Source: Aquila chrysaetos chrysaetos (lineage: Eukaryota > Chordata > Aves > Accipitriformes > Accipitridae). From it: DNA of 64,000 bases. The stretch's first letter is position 1. The number at the start of each line of letters is the position of its first letter. The translations under genes and the position numbers were made by a program. The stretch covers positions 13,844,001-13,908,000 of the forward strand of contig NC_044020.1 of NCBI RefSeq assembly GCF_900496995.4. The letters run 5' to 3'. The notes beneath the pieces are model-generated. The model made no database searches. It was not told where the DNA came from and saw only the letters and a program-made list of their open reading frames with translations. Shown one piece after another: positions 1 through 12,300 of the stretch.

Positions 1-2601
1 CACTAAAAGTCTCTGGAGAAGAATTGATGTAACATCTCTCGTGAAGATGAGCGATGGTGGTGCATGTGAGGAAGACTTCTCCTGGCCCTCTTTTACAAAT
101 GTGTTCATTTTACATTTGCTATTGACCGACTTCTCTCATTCCCCTCTGTGGCATCTTTTTGCTATCTAGGATGTTACCATAAACCATGGTCACACTTAGT
201 GCTGCTGAAATATTTCTGAACTTCTTGGCGCAAAAAGGATTAGTGATCAAAACTACCAAACTTCAGCATAAAAAGAGTTAGTGATCAAAACTACCAAAAT
301 AAGAAAAAGAAAACTTTAAAGCTTATTTTTGTGAAGAAACTTCAACTTTTGCGTTTCGATTTGATTTTGCTGAGAATTGATATGAGGGCAAGAGAAAAAC
401 TTAGAAACTATAGAGAAAAATGCCTAAAAAATCAAAACAATTTTGTAGAATATGGTTGTTTCCTACCAGCCTTAAACAAATCATCTTTCAACAGTTATTC
501 CTTTAATGTGTTCATGTCCTGTTGATCTCTGCTTTTTTTAACTAAGGGATCAGGAAAGGGAAACTGTAGTAAACTTCAAATCGGCCAAGCCTCAGAAGAT
601 ACATAGAATGGCTCATAAGTGAAAGGCAGATTTTTGGAAAGCTGGAGCCCTTCCTGTTCAGCAGCCGCTCTTTAAAGGAAAACTGGATGCTTGCCCAGCT
701 CACGGCAGTTTCTTGCTACTTACCACAGAATCCTGCTGGGAAATCTTGGCCTCCTATTAATTTAATTGAATTGTTATGACATGGTGCTGTTAATCAGTTT
801 CCCATTTCTTTTTCAGATTCCTATGATTCTTCAGGGCATATGGTCTGTTCTTTTTTTATGTCAAAAGCAAGAAATATCTTGGAAAAAGGAGTGAAAGAAA
901 CAGTTGCTTAGCTTTCTGTGAAAATATGGCAAGTAAACATGAACAGTTGACTGTGCCTGTCCTGCTGATAATAGTTTTGGGCATCACCTCACAATCGTCT
1001 TGTTCTCATATTTATGCCTCTTGTGTCTGTAGCTTTGCTTGTTGGGCCTGAAAGGCACTAGAAAGCTGGTGAGAAGAGAACATCTCAATTTAAGCCCCTT
1101 CTATAATAATGTGCAGAGCAAGTTGCCTGACTGTGGGCTCGGTCTTCAGCTTTTCTGCAGAGCTCTTCATTTTTGTTCCTTCTCCTCCCATTTGCCCGCT
1201 TGTCTGTTGTATGCGGACAGACACGTCTCAGTTCTGTCAATGCTTCTTAGATGCTTCTAGATTTATGTAGGTGAGCAGAAACAATCATTGTGGCAATTTT
1301 ATTTCTATTGTATCATCTAAATTTGTGCTTGCTTAAGTAGGGAAACTCAGTTAAGTACTTCTGCTGACCACAGCTTTGTTAATGCACTCTGAATGAGCCA
1401 ATGCATCAGATAAGGTTTTGGGTTGGTCCTTGGTGCTGAGGAGGTAGCCAGTGCAAATCTGGAAGTAGTTGACTTATTTTTACTGCAAAACTGTCTTTTT
1501 CTTTAATTGCTTCCTGGGTTTTGGATGCCATTCTCTGGAGTTATACTTTCATGGTATAAAAGTGTGCCCTCAGCTGCAGTCCAGCCCAGTTCACCTGGGC
1601 AGTATCCAAAAAGGAGATGAGGGTTTTCATGATGACTGCTTTCTAGGTATCTCTTGGGGTTGTTATATCTCTGTCTGTATTGTGGCTTTATCTTCTCCTT
1701 CTGTTATCTTTGCTTCCTTATGCCAATAGCAAGAACTTCCTGGCTGGATGAATTGTTCTTCTGGGTGTTTTTGTTTGTTAGGTCATCGCTGTAGTGCTTT
1801 GGGTACCGGGAAGGGAGTGGACCAACAACTGAGTTAGTGCAGGCTGCCGTGTGGTGGGAGAATCCTTCCCTGCTTCTTGTGGTAAACCTGCTAAATTCTT
1901 GACTAACTGGTGGCAGCTTAAAATACTCCAATGTAGTCAGCTACATATAAAAAAAAGGCTAACTGTCACAGCAGGTAAACAGGCTACCATGGGGTAGGAA
2001 AAACACATATGTAGGTAGCCCCTTGAAAATCCTTAGTGGGGTTGGGGAACAGTGACACACCAGAAAAACCGTTGTTGTTTGTCCCCATAGAAACCCAGTG
2101 CTGAGATGTAAGAGATCTCTTAATTGTTGAGTTTCAGTTCTGAATCCTCATCAAGTGACTGATGGTTCCTGATTAAGGTCTTGGCTTTTTAATGGATGTC
2201 GGAAAGGGCACAGGCTCATTGATGCTGGGAACATCATTGCGAACACTCTACCTCGGACAATAGATCTGGAGGAAGAGAGAAGCCATTTATATGCTGCGCA
2301 GGTTCAATATTCATATTGATCATAAAACAAAAAGGGGGAAATGCAGCACTTCCTCACTTAACTCTGTCTTATCTGCTAATAAACAGAAACACCAGCACTC
2401 AAATGAAAGCAGATGTTGCTTCTCTTCAGGCAAATAATGCCTTATAATTTATATAACAGCTTTATCATGATGCAATTTACAGTAATTACTGATAACTGCA
2501 ACAGAACAAAGAAAAATGACTGAATATTAAGTGATAGGTTTTAACAGAAGTCATTAAATTACAAACAAAAAAACGTGGTTAGTAGCCAATTATTTTTGTT
2601 G
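1..2601. other. Presumed IL17RA intron 1, left part
   Basis: AT-rich sequence without recognisable exon, CpG island or RNA gene. It holds one imperfect tandem duplication at 232-299. Short open frames here (331-525, 1039-1260, 1469-1729) have no family resemblance. Assigned to intron 1 only because exon 2 is at 6351 and exon 1 is not seen. Confidence 0.5.
232..299 (+). repeat. Imperfect tandem duplication, about 38-bp unit
   Basis: Two adjacent copies share gttagtgatcaaaactacc or a one-base variant, each preceded by an A5 stretch and starting at about 232 and 270. A local duplication; no function suggested. Confidence 0.8.
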
Positions 2602-2606
2602 CCTGT

Positions 2607-3204
2607 TGTGGGCTCACCCCAGCCAGTAGCTCAGCCCCACAGAGCCGCTCACTCTCTCCCTTGGTGGGATGGGGAGAGAATTGGAAGGGCAAAAGCAAGA
2701 AAACTTGTCAATTGAGATAAGGACAGTTTAATAGGTAAAGCAAAAGCCGTGCATGCAAGCAAAGCAAACCAAGGAATTCATTCCCCACTTCCCATGGGCA
2801 GGCAGGTGTTCAGCCATCTCCAGGAAAGCAGGGCTCCATCATGCCTAACAGTTTCTTGGGCAGACAGAACGCCATCACTCTGAACATCCCCCACTTTCTT
2901 CTTCTTCCCCCAGCTTTATATGCTGAGCGTGACGTCCTATGGGCTGGGATATCCCTTGGGTCAGTTGGGGTCAGCTGTCCTGGCTGTGTCCCCTCCCAGC
3001 TCCTTGTGCCCCCCCCCCCCCAGCCTACCTGCTTGGGGAGAGCAGTGTAAGAAACATAAAAGGCCTTGATGCTGTGTAAGCACTGTTCAGTAATAGCTAA
3101 AACATCCCTGTGTTATCAACATTGTTTTGGTCACAAATCCAAAACACAGCACCACACCAGCTGCTGTGAAGGAAATTAACTCTATCCTAGCCAAAACTAC
3201 TGCA
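2607..3204 (-). mobile_element. Solo LTR A, ERVL-like, minus orientation
   Basis: A 598-bp element starting TGTGGG and ending CTGCA, flanked by the exact 5-bp duplication CCTGT (2602-2606 and 3205-3209). Read on the minus strand it has the order of a retroviral LTR: TATA-like catataaagc (complement of 2913-2922) and then attaaa (complement of 2727-2732). I recognise it as a very common avian LTR type; the repeat-library name is not certain. No internal retroviral genes are present, so it is a solo LTR, the normal product of recombination between the two LTRs of a provirus. Positions 2738-3197 are identical to LTR B except for one C in a homopolymer. Confidence 0.92.
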
Positions 3205-3209
3205 CCTGT

Positions 3210-6200
3210 TTATGCAAGGGGTATTGTCAGGCTAAATAATTTACCTAAGAAAGTCTGATTAAACATTTGAGCTGTTAGGAGTAATTTTTTTCATAGCTTA
3301 ATCTGTTTTTCTATACTGGTAGTTACAATTTATATTTTTCTCTTCAGTGATTGTAGTTTAGCTAATTTTGGTGTAATCGGCATTTGCTTGCTTGCTATCT
3401 AGGTTTTTGTCATTATCAAAGGATTTAGGTTGCAGATGCTATGTGGAAGGGTTGGGGGGGGAACCTTATATGGGAGGTACAAAGTTGCAATAAAGTTTCT
3501 ATTAACTATTCTTGTAACCAGTTCTTCTTAAGTCTGACAAGATATAAATACTCAATGGAGGATTTGACAGTAATGATTAGGTGCAGTATAATTGTGAAAG
3601 TACAGTTCAGACTAAATTGGTATTTATGTTTAAATTGATCAAGTTGATTCCCCTAGTTGTGGCTGGTTTGACCTTTTGAGCACAACAAAAATAGTGAAAA
3701 GTACCTCTTACATGTCCTTACATATTGACATAAAGTTCCTAGATTTATTTTGCTCTTGGTTATGTTAGAGCTTCTCTGCCCCCACGCAGGACACTGCTAC
3801 GCAGCTTTTGGGGCTGCTTATCCCAAGACTCCCATGTAGCAAGACCCTGTTTGGGTGTTTCCAGAGTTGTTAGTGCCACAACCTAGCAGTGAGGTTGGGG
3901 ATCCAACAGTGAGCTGAAAACTTCAAAAAGACCAGGAGCAAAGATAAGGGGAAAGGCAGGTGGTTTCTGCAGGTGAGCTGCTAACACCTGGGGGTCGGGG
4001 GACAAAGGAAGAGAAGAGAGTGGAAGAACGGCAAGGAAAGGTTAAGTGTGTCACTGTGTATCCCCCTTCCCTCCTCATTTATAAAGGCAACTTTTGATTA
4101 ACAGTGAAAAGTAATCAGAATATTTGTTCTGACTGTGAGATGTTGCCTTAGTTCTAACTTAGTTCACCAAAGATCATTTCACTTTGAAAAATATAACATT
4201 GCTAGCTGGCTGGTAGGAAAACAATTCTTCACCAAAGTTCAGTTCTCAGGCGAAGTGTTATATAGATTTGTGTATACTTAGAAGTCCAGGGTGGCCAATA
4301 AGGTAGATTCCTTCCTTTGAACTGATTGAAATGTTTCCTAAATGATAATAAAGTTGGTCAATATTGTGCACCTTGGGTGTTGCACTGAATCTTTTTCAAT
4401 ATACCTATATCTTGAGTATGTTTGTAATACTGCTTATTGGAGTGTGGATGTGTTTCTTGTAAAGGGTGCCTGAACGCTGGATTTATACCTGTGTATTGTT
4501 TTGACTTGTGTAACAAAAGCCCAGAAGAGATTTTTCGGGTTTTATTTTTTATATAAGCATGAGAAGCTTAATGCCAAATCTGCCTGCTTTTGCTCAGGGT
4601 TTGTAGGAACACAGATACATTAGCTGAAATGTAAGCATTATGTCTGAAGTATTTTTTTCATAGTAGAATTCTGCTTATGTTTGAAATCTGTTGCTCAGCA
4701 CAGCTTGTATGATACTGGATTTCACCAATTGCTTATACTTTGTATTTCCTTCAAATGGGAGAAAGCTTAGTAAGCAATGTGATGTTTTGCCTTCACTAGG
4801 ACTTCTTTAAAGACGGGATGTAGTTCTGTCCTGTTATAAGCAGACAAGAGCCAGCACAGCTGTGAAGAGCAGCGCCCACCTTCCTCCTCAGGCCTGGTGG
4901 TCTGTTCCCAGCCTCTCCCGTACAAGCAGGAGCAGAGGTGCAGAAGGGCAGAAGATCTGGTTCGCAGCTGACCTCCCTTCCTCCCTTTGCGTCTGTTTCA
5001 GGCTGTAGCCAGCTGCCCGCATGGTGACACACGTGCTTGTGCCAGCACAGGGCAGGCTGCAGTGCTGGGGCGCAAGTGGAGGGAGGTTTAGGGTTGTGCC
5101 TCTGGCAGTGATGCTCTCATGCCAACTCGGCGTCTGTGAAACTTTAGCTTTCCATGCCATGCTGGAGGGCATGTTCACTGCCGAAAAGGCACAGCTGGCT
5201 CTTTCAAGCATCCATCCCTGCAAATGTGAATACAACCTACACCACGTTAATAAGCTAAACCCCAAATACACTTGGAGTTGACCTCAACAAGTTGCAGAGA
5301 GGTTAAAAACCCTGCTGCCTTGCCTCCTCCACTGGAATGAGTTATTGCGGCAACAGTGTGATAAGAATATCCACATTTATATGTCAAGGCATAGGAAACC
5401 AGTGGGAGGAAACCTAGCCCTCATCTTGATTTACTAAGTCAGTGAAAACTTCAGACTTCCTTATTGCTAGGATTTTGCATCACATTAACCAAGCAAGCTC
5501 ACCTGCTTTTTCCTGGTGACTATGGGGTCTTGCCAGTATAAATGAAACATACCTGGGGAAACCAGGCAGAGCCCACGTAATTTCTGGTTGCTTCTTTACA
5601 TTCAGGACATCTTTATCCTTAATATGAAAGAGTCTAATTCTGATATTTTTTTTTTTTTTCCTTCATGGGTTGCCTCTCAAATATATTTCTAAAAAATAAA
5701 ATCACCATATCCTAGTTTCAAGCCTGGCATTTACTAAATGTTGTCTTTTCCCTTCCCTGCTTCTTACATGGCATCGGGAAAAAGATGTAGTAGCCGTAAC
5801 TGCCGTACTGAGGTAGCCTTTCTGTTCAGGGGATGCCCTGCACTAGGCAGTGTGTAACCCAGTACTACAGTGGCAAGCCTAGCTGCAGAGAGCTCATGCT
5901 TCCAGTCAGATGGGCTTAGACCTTGCAAGCGCTACCAGCATGATCGCTGCTGGGTAGCAGTAACTTAAAGCAATGGTGTTTAAAAAACATACCCATCTAC
6001 TTCAAGCAGTCTTTCATGTCACACCAGTTTCTATTTTCACAGTCCTGGATTTTGGAAGGTTTTTACTACCATAATCTTGCATTTTTGCCTCTCCAGTTTC
6101 TTTCCATTATTGCAACTATTGCTGTCACATATGCAGTTCAGGTGTGAGCAGGTTTCATGCCCTGTGTCCTTTGGTTTTCTGATGAACAACTTTGTGCAAT

Positions 6201-6350
6201 GTTTCCTGATGGTTAGTTCTTCCAGTGTGTATGCGTTGCTGTTCGCTGAATTATTTTTTCTTCCTGTACCTCTCCTGCCACTAAGCAGAAGCAAATTACT
6301 GTCAATCCAGTTTCTATTCTGGGATTAATATTGTTTCTTTCCCCCCACAG
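3210..6350. other. IL17RA intron 1, right part
   Basis: No coding exon or RNA gene recognised. The interval 4796-5281 is richer in GC and open on both strands, but it encodes nothing I recognise and lacks the CpG density of a promoter. Poly-T stretches occur near 5647-5660. Confidence 0.5.
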
Positions 6351-6375
6351 GATTTAAACTGCCTCGTAAGAAATA
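6351..6375 (+). CDS. IL17RA: IL17RA exon 2 (25-nt microexon)
   Basis: A 25-nt exon between a C-rich acceptor ending ccccccacag and the donor gtaagt. It reads DLNCLVRN plus one base that joins exon 3 to make Ser, giving the join NSTCMEASW. Human has NSTCLDDSW after LNCTVK at the same place, so the match is position-specific. Start phase 0, end phase 1. Too short for ORF-based prediction. Confidence 0.9.
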
Positions 6376-9300
6376 GTAAGTAATTTTTTTTCTTCATTGC
6401 GTTTTTTAATCAGATCATGCATTTTTTTTTTTAACTGGGTTCATACAGCAAGTTCTTCCTGCTAGAAACAGAGAGATGTAAAGTGAAGCACTGCTGTCAT
6501 GCCTTGCTTTGGGAATTTTCAGTTTGATCCATAATCAGCTCCAGCTAAAAGAGGAATGGAAAGTTAAGTCTTTCTCAGGATAAGAGTTTGGGGGTGGGGC
6601 GTGGGTGGAACATAACCCAACTTGTTTAGCTTCTATTTAAAGCTGGGATGCTCAATTTTTAAAGAAATGGGAATTTTAGGACAAGTCTGTCAGTAAATGT
6701 TCTTTACAAGCTGTTATCTCTATGATGGTACTTAATGAAAAATTAATGTATGAAATAGAATTTTAAAAAGGGGCATAAAGGGGTGCAGCTGAGAGCAATT
6801 AATGGAAATTTTTGGGCATAAAGTCCAATGAATTAACTCAATGATCTTAAAGGTCTTTTCTAACCTAAATGATTCTATGAATTGGGAAAGGAAACTAGAG
6901 TTACTGTAAGTCCCACTGAACAGATAGATATATTGGACATATCAGGTGTGAGGGGTCAAGTCTTAGCAATGGCACGCATCTGAAACACTTTAGTATAATT
7001 ATCCATAATGTTCTTAAAAAAAAAAAAAAGGAGAATGTTCTGCATTTATTTACCTATTTGGTACATGGAGGCATCTGGATGGCACTGCAGAAATCCTTGG
7101 CCTTTTTTTGCATTGTTCTAAGCAGGCTCATTTTGGCCTCAGTGCTCAACCCTGTATTGTACTGGTACAAGTATTTTTGTAGCCATGCTTGGTATGCCAG
7201 ATCAGGGAGATGACTATGCTGAAGATAACCAGATTTTAAACTTTTTTGGCAGGAGAGGGATTGGGTGGGATCAGATTGGATCATATTTCCCACTGGCAGA
7301 CAGCCACTGGAATACAGCTTGACAACACAGCTAAGCCAGTCTCCAGCTCCATTATTAAAATGCTTCCTTATTTGAATATTTGGTTTAAATTCTGCCTTAT
7401 GGTTCTTGTTATGTTTTTCTGCTCTAGGAGAAAGGTTTTTTTTTTGTTGTTTTGTTTTTGTTTTTTTTATTGCTTAGTACACCCTTTTCTGAAAGGTACT
7501 TTAATCTTATCAGGTTTTCTATAGCTATTTTTTGGTAGAATGAGCATTTGAGGACTGTCTAATTGCTTCCTAAGGCTAAAACTATGCTGTTACAAGAAGG
7601 GATAGTGCCCACTTTCCACTGTTCCTATCACTGACCCTGCAAAAAACACTGAAAGTGTACTTTGGAGAGCCTGACCATGCTATTTTTAATAGATCTGATA
7701 GGTCAAATGTCTTACAAAAGTCTAAGTAGATCATGTCTGTCTAATGCCTGTCATACCTGATTTCATCTTCAGATGAGATTACAGGACCAGTTTTCCCTAA
7801 CACTGTATAGACTAGTGTAAATTATTTTTCTATCCAAATAGCTCATTAATTTATGAAAGGCATAACAAGCAGTTGTTGGAAGCTAAGTTCAGATGTATAT
7901 TCAAATTAGAAGTAAGGCAGTTTTTAAACAAAGTAACTAACTATTGGAACAATTTCCCTGGGTATCTGACAGACTTCTTATTGGAAGGCTGGAATTTAGT
8001 ACTAGTCTTCTAACATAGGTCTGTTTCAGCATCAAGGTCTGGACTTGCTGCAAGAGATATTAAGTAAACTTACCTTACCTGACCTGTTTAGCCTGACTAC
8101 ATTGTGATGATTACTAATGGATTTTAAGGAAAAGAAGAAGTGTAAGTTACTAGAATGAGTGAGTTCAGAATATTGCAGGCAACTTAAAGTACTTCCATGC
8201 TGAAAACTGCCTTTCTGAACTGTGAAGCAGTCTGTCACCTAGTTTTGCCCTCTGAGTAACCCTGACCCAAAGGGCAGACCATAACTGCAGTTAAGCACAG
8301 CTTCCTCTGCCCTGCTTTAAATAGTGGTTTTCATTTGCTGGACAGGTACCTGCATGGAGGCGAGCTGGCTGAAGTTTCCCCCATGGACTCCTTCTGCTCC
8401 AAGCAGTCTTCATGTCTCTTCTGATGTTTTCCGTCAGACAGATGGAAAACTGCTCCCTGTGCTTCGGATAGAATGGAAAGTGGCCACTGATGGTAAGTGG
8501 TGGTTGTTTAATGTGAACATGGAGCAGAGGAATTAAGTGTGACCTAGTAAGGTGTCATGGTTTAACCCCAGCCAGCAACTAAGCCCCACGCAGCCGCTCA
8601 CTCACCTCCCTCACAGTGGGATGGGGGAGAGATTCAGAAGGGTGAAAGTGAGAAAACTCGTGGGCTGAGTTAAAGACAGTTTAATAGGTGAAGCAAAAGC
8701 CGTGCATGCAAGCAAAGCAAACCAAGGAATTCATTCCCCACTTCCCATGGGCAGGCAGGTGTTCAGCCATCTCCAGGAAAGCAGGGCTCCATCATGCCTA
8801 ACAGTTTCTTGGGCAGACAGAACGCCATCACTCTGAACATCCCCCACTTTCTTCTTCTTCCCCCAGCTTTATATGCTGAGCGTGACGTCCTATGGGCTGG
8901 GATATCCCTTGGGTCAGTTGGGGTCAGCTGTCCTGGCTGTGTCCCCTCCCAGCTCCTTGTGCCCCCCCCCCCCAGCCTACCTGCTTGGGGAGAGCAGTGT
9001 AAGAAACATAAAAGGCCTTGATGCTGTGTAAGCACTGTTCAGTAATAGCTAAAACATCCCTGTGTTATCAACATTGTTTTGGTCACAAATCCAAAACACA
9101 GCACCACACCAGCTGCTGTGAAGGAAATTAACTCTATCCTAGCCAAAACCAGCACATAAGGATAAGGAGTAGAATTATGACTTGAAGTCTTTCACTGATC
9201 TAGTCATGAAAGCAGACCTTTGAAATCTGGTGTTTGGCTGCTTCATTTTCTTTGTTTTGGGGGACGTTTTTTGATCTTTCTTGACTGAATTGGGGCTTTG

Positions 9301-12300
9301 GGTGTGGTGGGTATTCAAGACTAAAATGTTTCCACTAGTATGGAATAATGACATTTAAAATGGGAAAAGCAGATAAAAATGGAATCAAGTGGCCCACACC
9401 TTTCCCACAGTAGTGAGGGGAGAAAGGAAGTTCGCACTGCAAGCATTGCCTTTTCAAGGCATAGTAACAACTGCAGCAGTCTCATGCAGGGGAATTACAT
9501 CTACAAACTGAACAAATGAGAATTAATTTGAGAGAGCACAAATGAATTATGCGCCATTAACCCAGTGCAACTTCTTCCCATTTTGGGTAATCCAGTCCTT
9601 GTAACTTAGGTTTCCTATATGCACATGTGTCTTGATAGAGGAGTAATTGTCTCATTGCTGGAGCCAAAATGAGTACCAGTAAGTCAAGTTTTCTCCAAAT
9701 ATCTTTGATTGTTTGTATATGGAGTTTCCTTTGCATGCTCTTGTCCATGGTTTTGCACTGATTCAAGACAGAATTAAACACATTCATTTCTTCCTTCTGC
9801 AGGGCCTGTGTCTGAGGGCTATAGAGTTATTATCTCAGTATAGCTATAGTAGTGTAGGACCAGGTGTGACTCGGGTAACCCTGTCATTTTGTGTAGCTGT
9901 GATTATAAACTTTCCCATTGGGACTGTCTATACCAAAATAAAAGCATATTTGCTTTGGTGCCCAAACTGCATGAAGCAGCCTTGAGAGGCAGAGCTAAAC
10001 ACAACGCTGAACCTGTGGAACTGCCAGGGTGTCTGGAAGAATGAAATTGCCTTCTACTATGCCCCTTCACTTGCACAGATAGAGTTCTTGCCGTGCAGGG
10101 CAACCTTTAAGCTGAAAGTGCTGCTAGGCAACCCTGCACGCTCACTTTTTCATGGCCAGGTATCTTTGTGTTGGGATCCCCAGCACTTCAAAGGAGTAAG
10201 ACTGTGACAAGACTAGGCACAGTGGTAATCTCTGGGGGGGTTGCAACCTCTACACATGCAGATGACAGGAAAAGACAGACATCTCTCTCTGTCTCTGTGC
10301 CTGCAGCTAGTATCCGCTATCTCCAAGGGGCAGAGCTGGCTGTGATGCAAGTGAACAGCAATCAACAGATATGTGCCCAGTTTGACTTTCAGAACAACTT
10401 GCCACTTCAGGTCCGTCCAGATGGAGGCCGGGTGAGTGCAAAGGGCTCTAAACTACTTTTTCTAGTCCATGGGTTTGTTTCTGCTTTCACTGTCATACAG
10501 CAAGGTTATCAATTAAAAAGTACAGACTGGTTAGAGAAGTTGATGAAACAATCAAGATACTGGGCTTGAGACTTGCTGTCATTTCCAGTTTGTTTTACAC
10601 TTGTGTGTAACTGTGTACAAGCTGCTTACTTATCTTGGTTTGTCTTTCACTCTTCCCATTCTTCAGGTTTTAAGAATTGTTGCTTTCAGTGCCTAGCACA
10701 TGTCATCGTTCTGGATGTTGCTTAAAGCAAATAATTGTAGGAGGTTTTGCATTCTGCTTGACAGGCGTGACATTTATAGCCTTTTTAACTCAACCCTTCC
10801 TTTTACTTGCACTTCTTTCTTGTACTCCCTTGCTGTGGAGGAATGCACCAACCTTGGGGGTGATCTTTCAACTTACCCTTAGTCTAGGAAACTTGTCAGA
10901 AAAGTGCTTATCATCTACAGCTCCCTTTATGAACAATAGGAATCTGGAGTTCGTTGCTTACCACGCAGAATTCGGCCATACTCAGCTTGCCATCTGGAGC
11001 CAGTACCTCCTCCAGAATTTGCACAGCATTGCTGATGCAGAAAACAGTATAGATTTAAGAAAATATATATGGAATGGCTAGGTAAAGAACTATATATGTA
11101 TAAGTGCAATTCTAAATGCTTAGCACTTGCACAGTACTACAAGTTTCATAGTGGGTTAAAATTTCAGTCTCAAACCTGCATATTTTAGCCTAATCTCCTT
11201 TCAGTTCAGAATGTAATTTAGTGGAAACTCCACACAGTTGTTTGGCATAAGACTGTTGTATCAGCTCAAAGATCCCAAGAAATAACTGTAGTTTTCTCAT
11301 TCCAAACAAAAGAATTTGGGACTGACCAAGGGACTGGTACATTTAATACACTTGAGTTTCATTTTTTTTTTTTTGTCAGGCTTCAGAAAAGGGGTCATAT
11401 GGGATGAGGGAACACAGTGGAACAGGGCCAAGTCAGCTGTTAATTTCAGTGCCTTTATAGAGCAACATTCTTGTTTTAAGTCCTTGTGAATGTGTTTTGT
11501 TTTCAGTGGAATTTCACTTTTGACCGTTTTGAAGTGGAACCTGGCCAGACTTACCAAGTGACTGTCTACCACCTGCCCAAACTGGCTGTAGATGGAGACT
11601 ACAACTGCAAGTCCATGTCTCTCACAATGCCTGGTAAGAGGTGCTCTAGTTCACTTAGGCCTTGAGCTTAGGACTGTGATAGCTTGTGGTCCTGTGGGTT
11701 GGGGTTGTTTTCCAGACCAGATCCATGAACTGTGAGCAAGTTTGGCAATAGGGTGGCGATATTATAAAAACCTGTTGTCCTTTCTGAATATTGCTGTTTA
11801 GAAAGTCCATGGTGCTAGCCTTATCTACAATACCCTTGTGGTATATATCCAAAATGCATGTATCATTTGTGCTACAAGTCACCGCTCTTGTTTCTGGGAT
11901 CCCGTGTCCCAAAGTTTGCCAAATCTCTGCTTGGAATAAGGTGCATGTGGAGGGACTATTCTGTGAAGGACAGAGCCTTTGATTGTGGTTGATTGTAGTT
12001 CCTACATGGAAGATAGTGCTATAAAAATTTTTAATATGCTCTCTAGAAAGCTGGACAAAGCCTTGGACTTGGGCCCCTGATTTCTGAGAAATTGCATTTT
12101 TACCTTGTTGAGAATTCTGCTACAGCGATGGTTAAAGAGATATTCGTAGTTAAACCTGAAAACTAGTATAGATGCCCCTCTGAGGGGCTGTTTGAAGGTA
12201 AGTTACATCTGGATTTTGTTGCTGAAATGCTCATCAGTGGAGCAAGCACAAAGATATTTCATCTACGTGAATGGGGCTGTAGAGTAGCCTTTCATGCTCT

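Noticed and set aside
4796-5281. Candidate IL17RA exon 1 in a GC-richer patch
   Set aside because: No signal-peptide-like start, no donor in the required phase 0, and nothing resembling the receptor N terminus.
2607-9156. LTR A and LTR B as the two ends of one endogenous provirus
   Set aside because: The sequence between them contains IL17RA exons 2 and 3 and no retroviral genes, and each LTR has a different target duplication.
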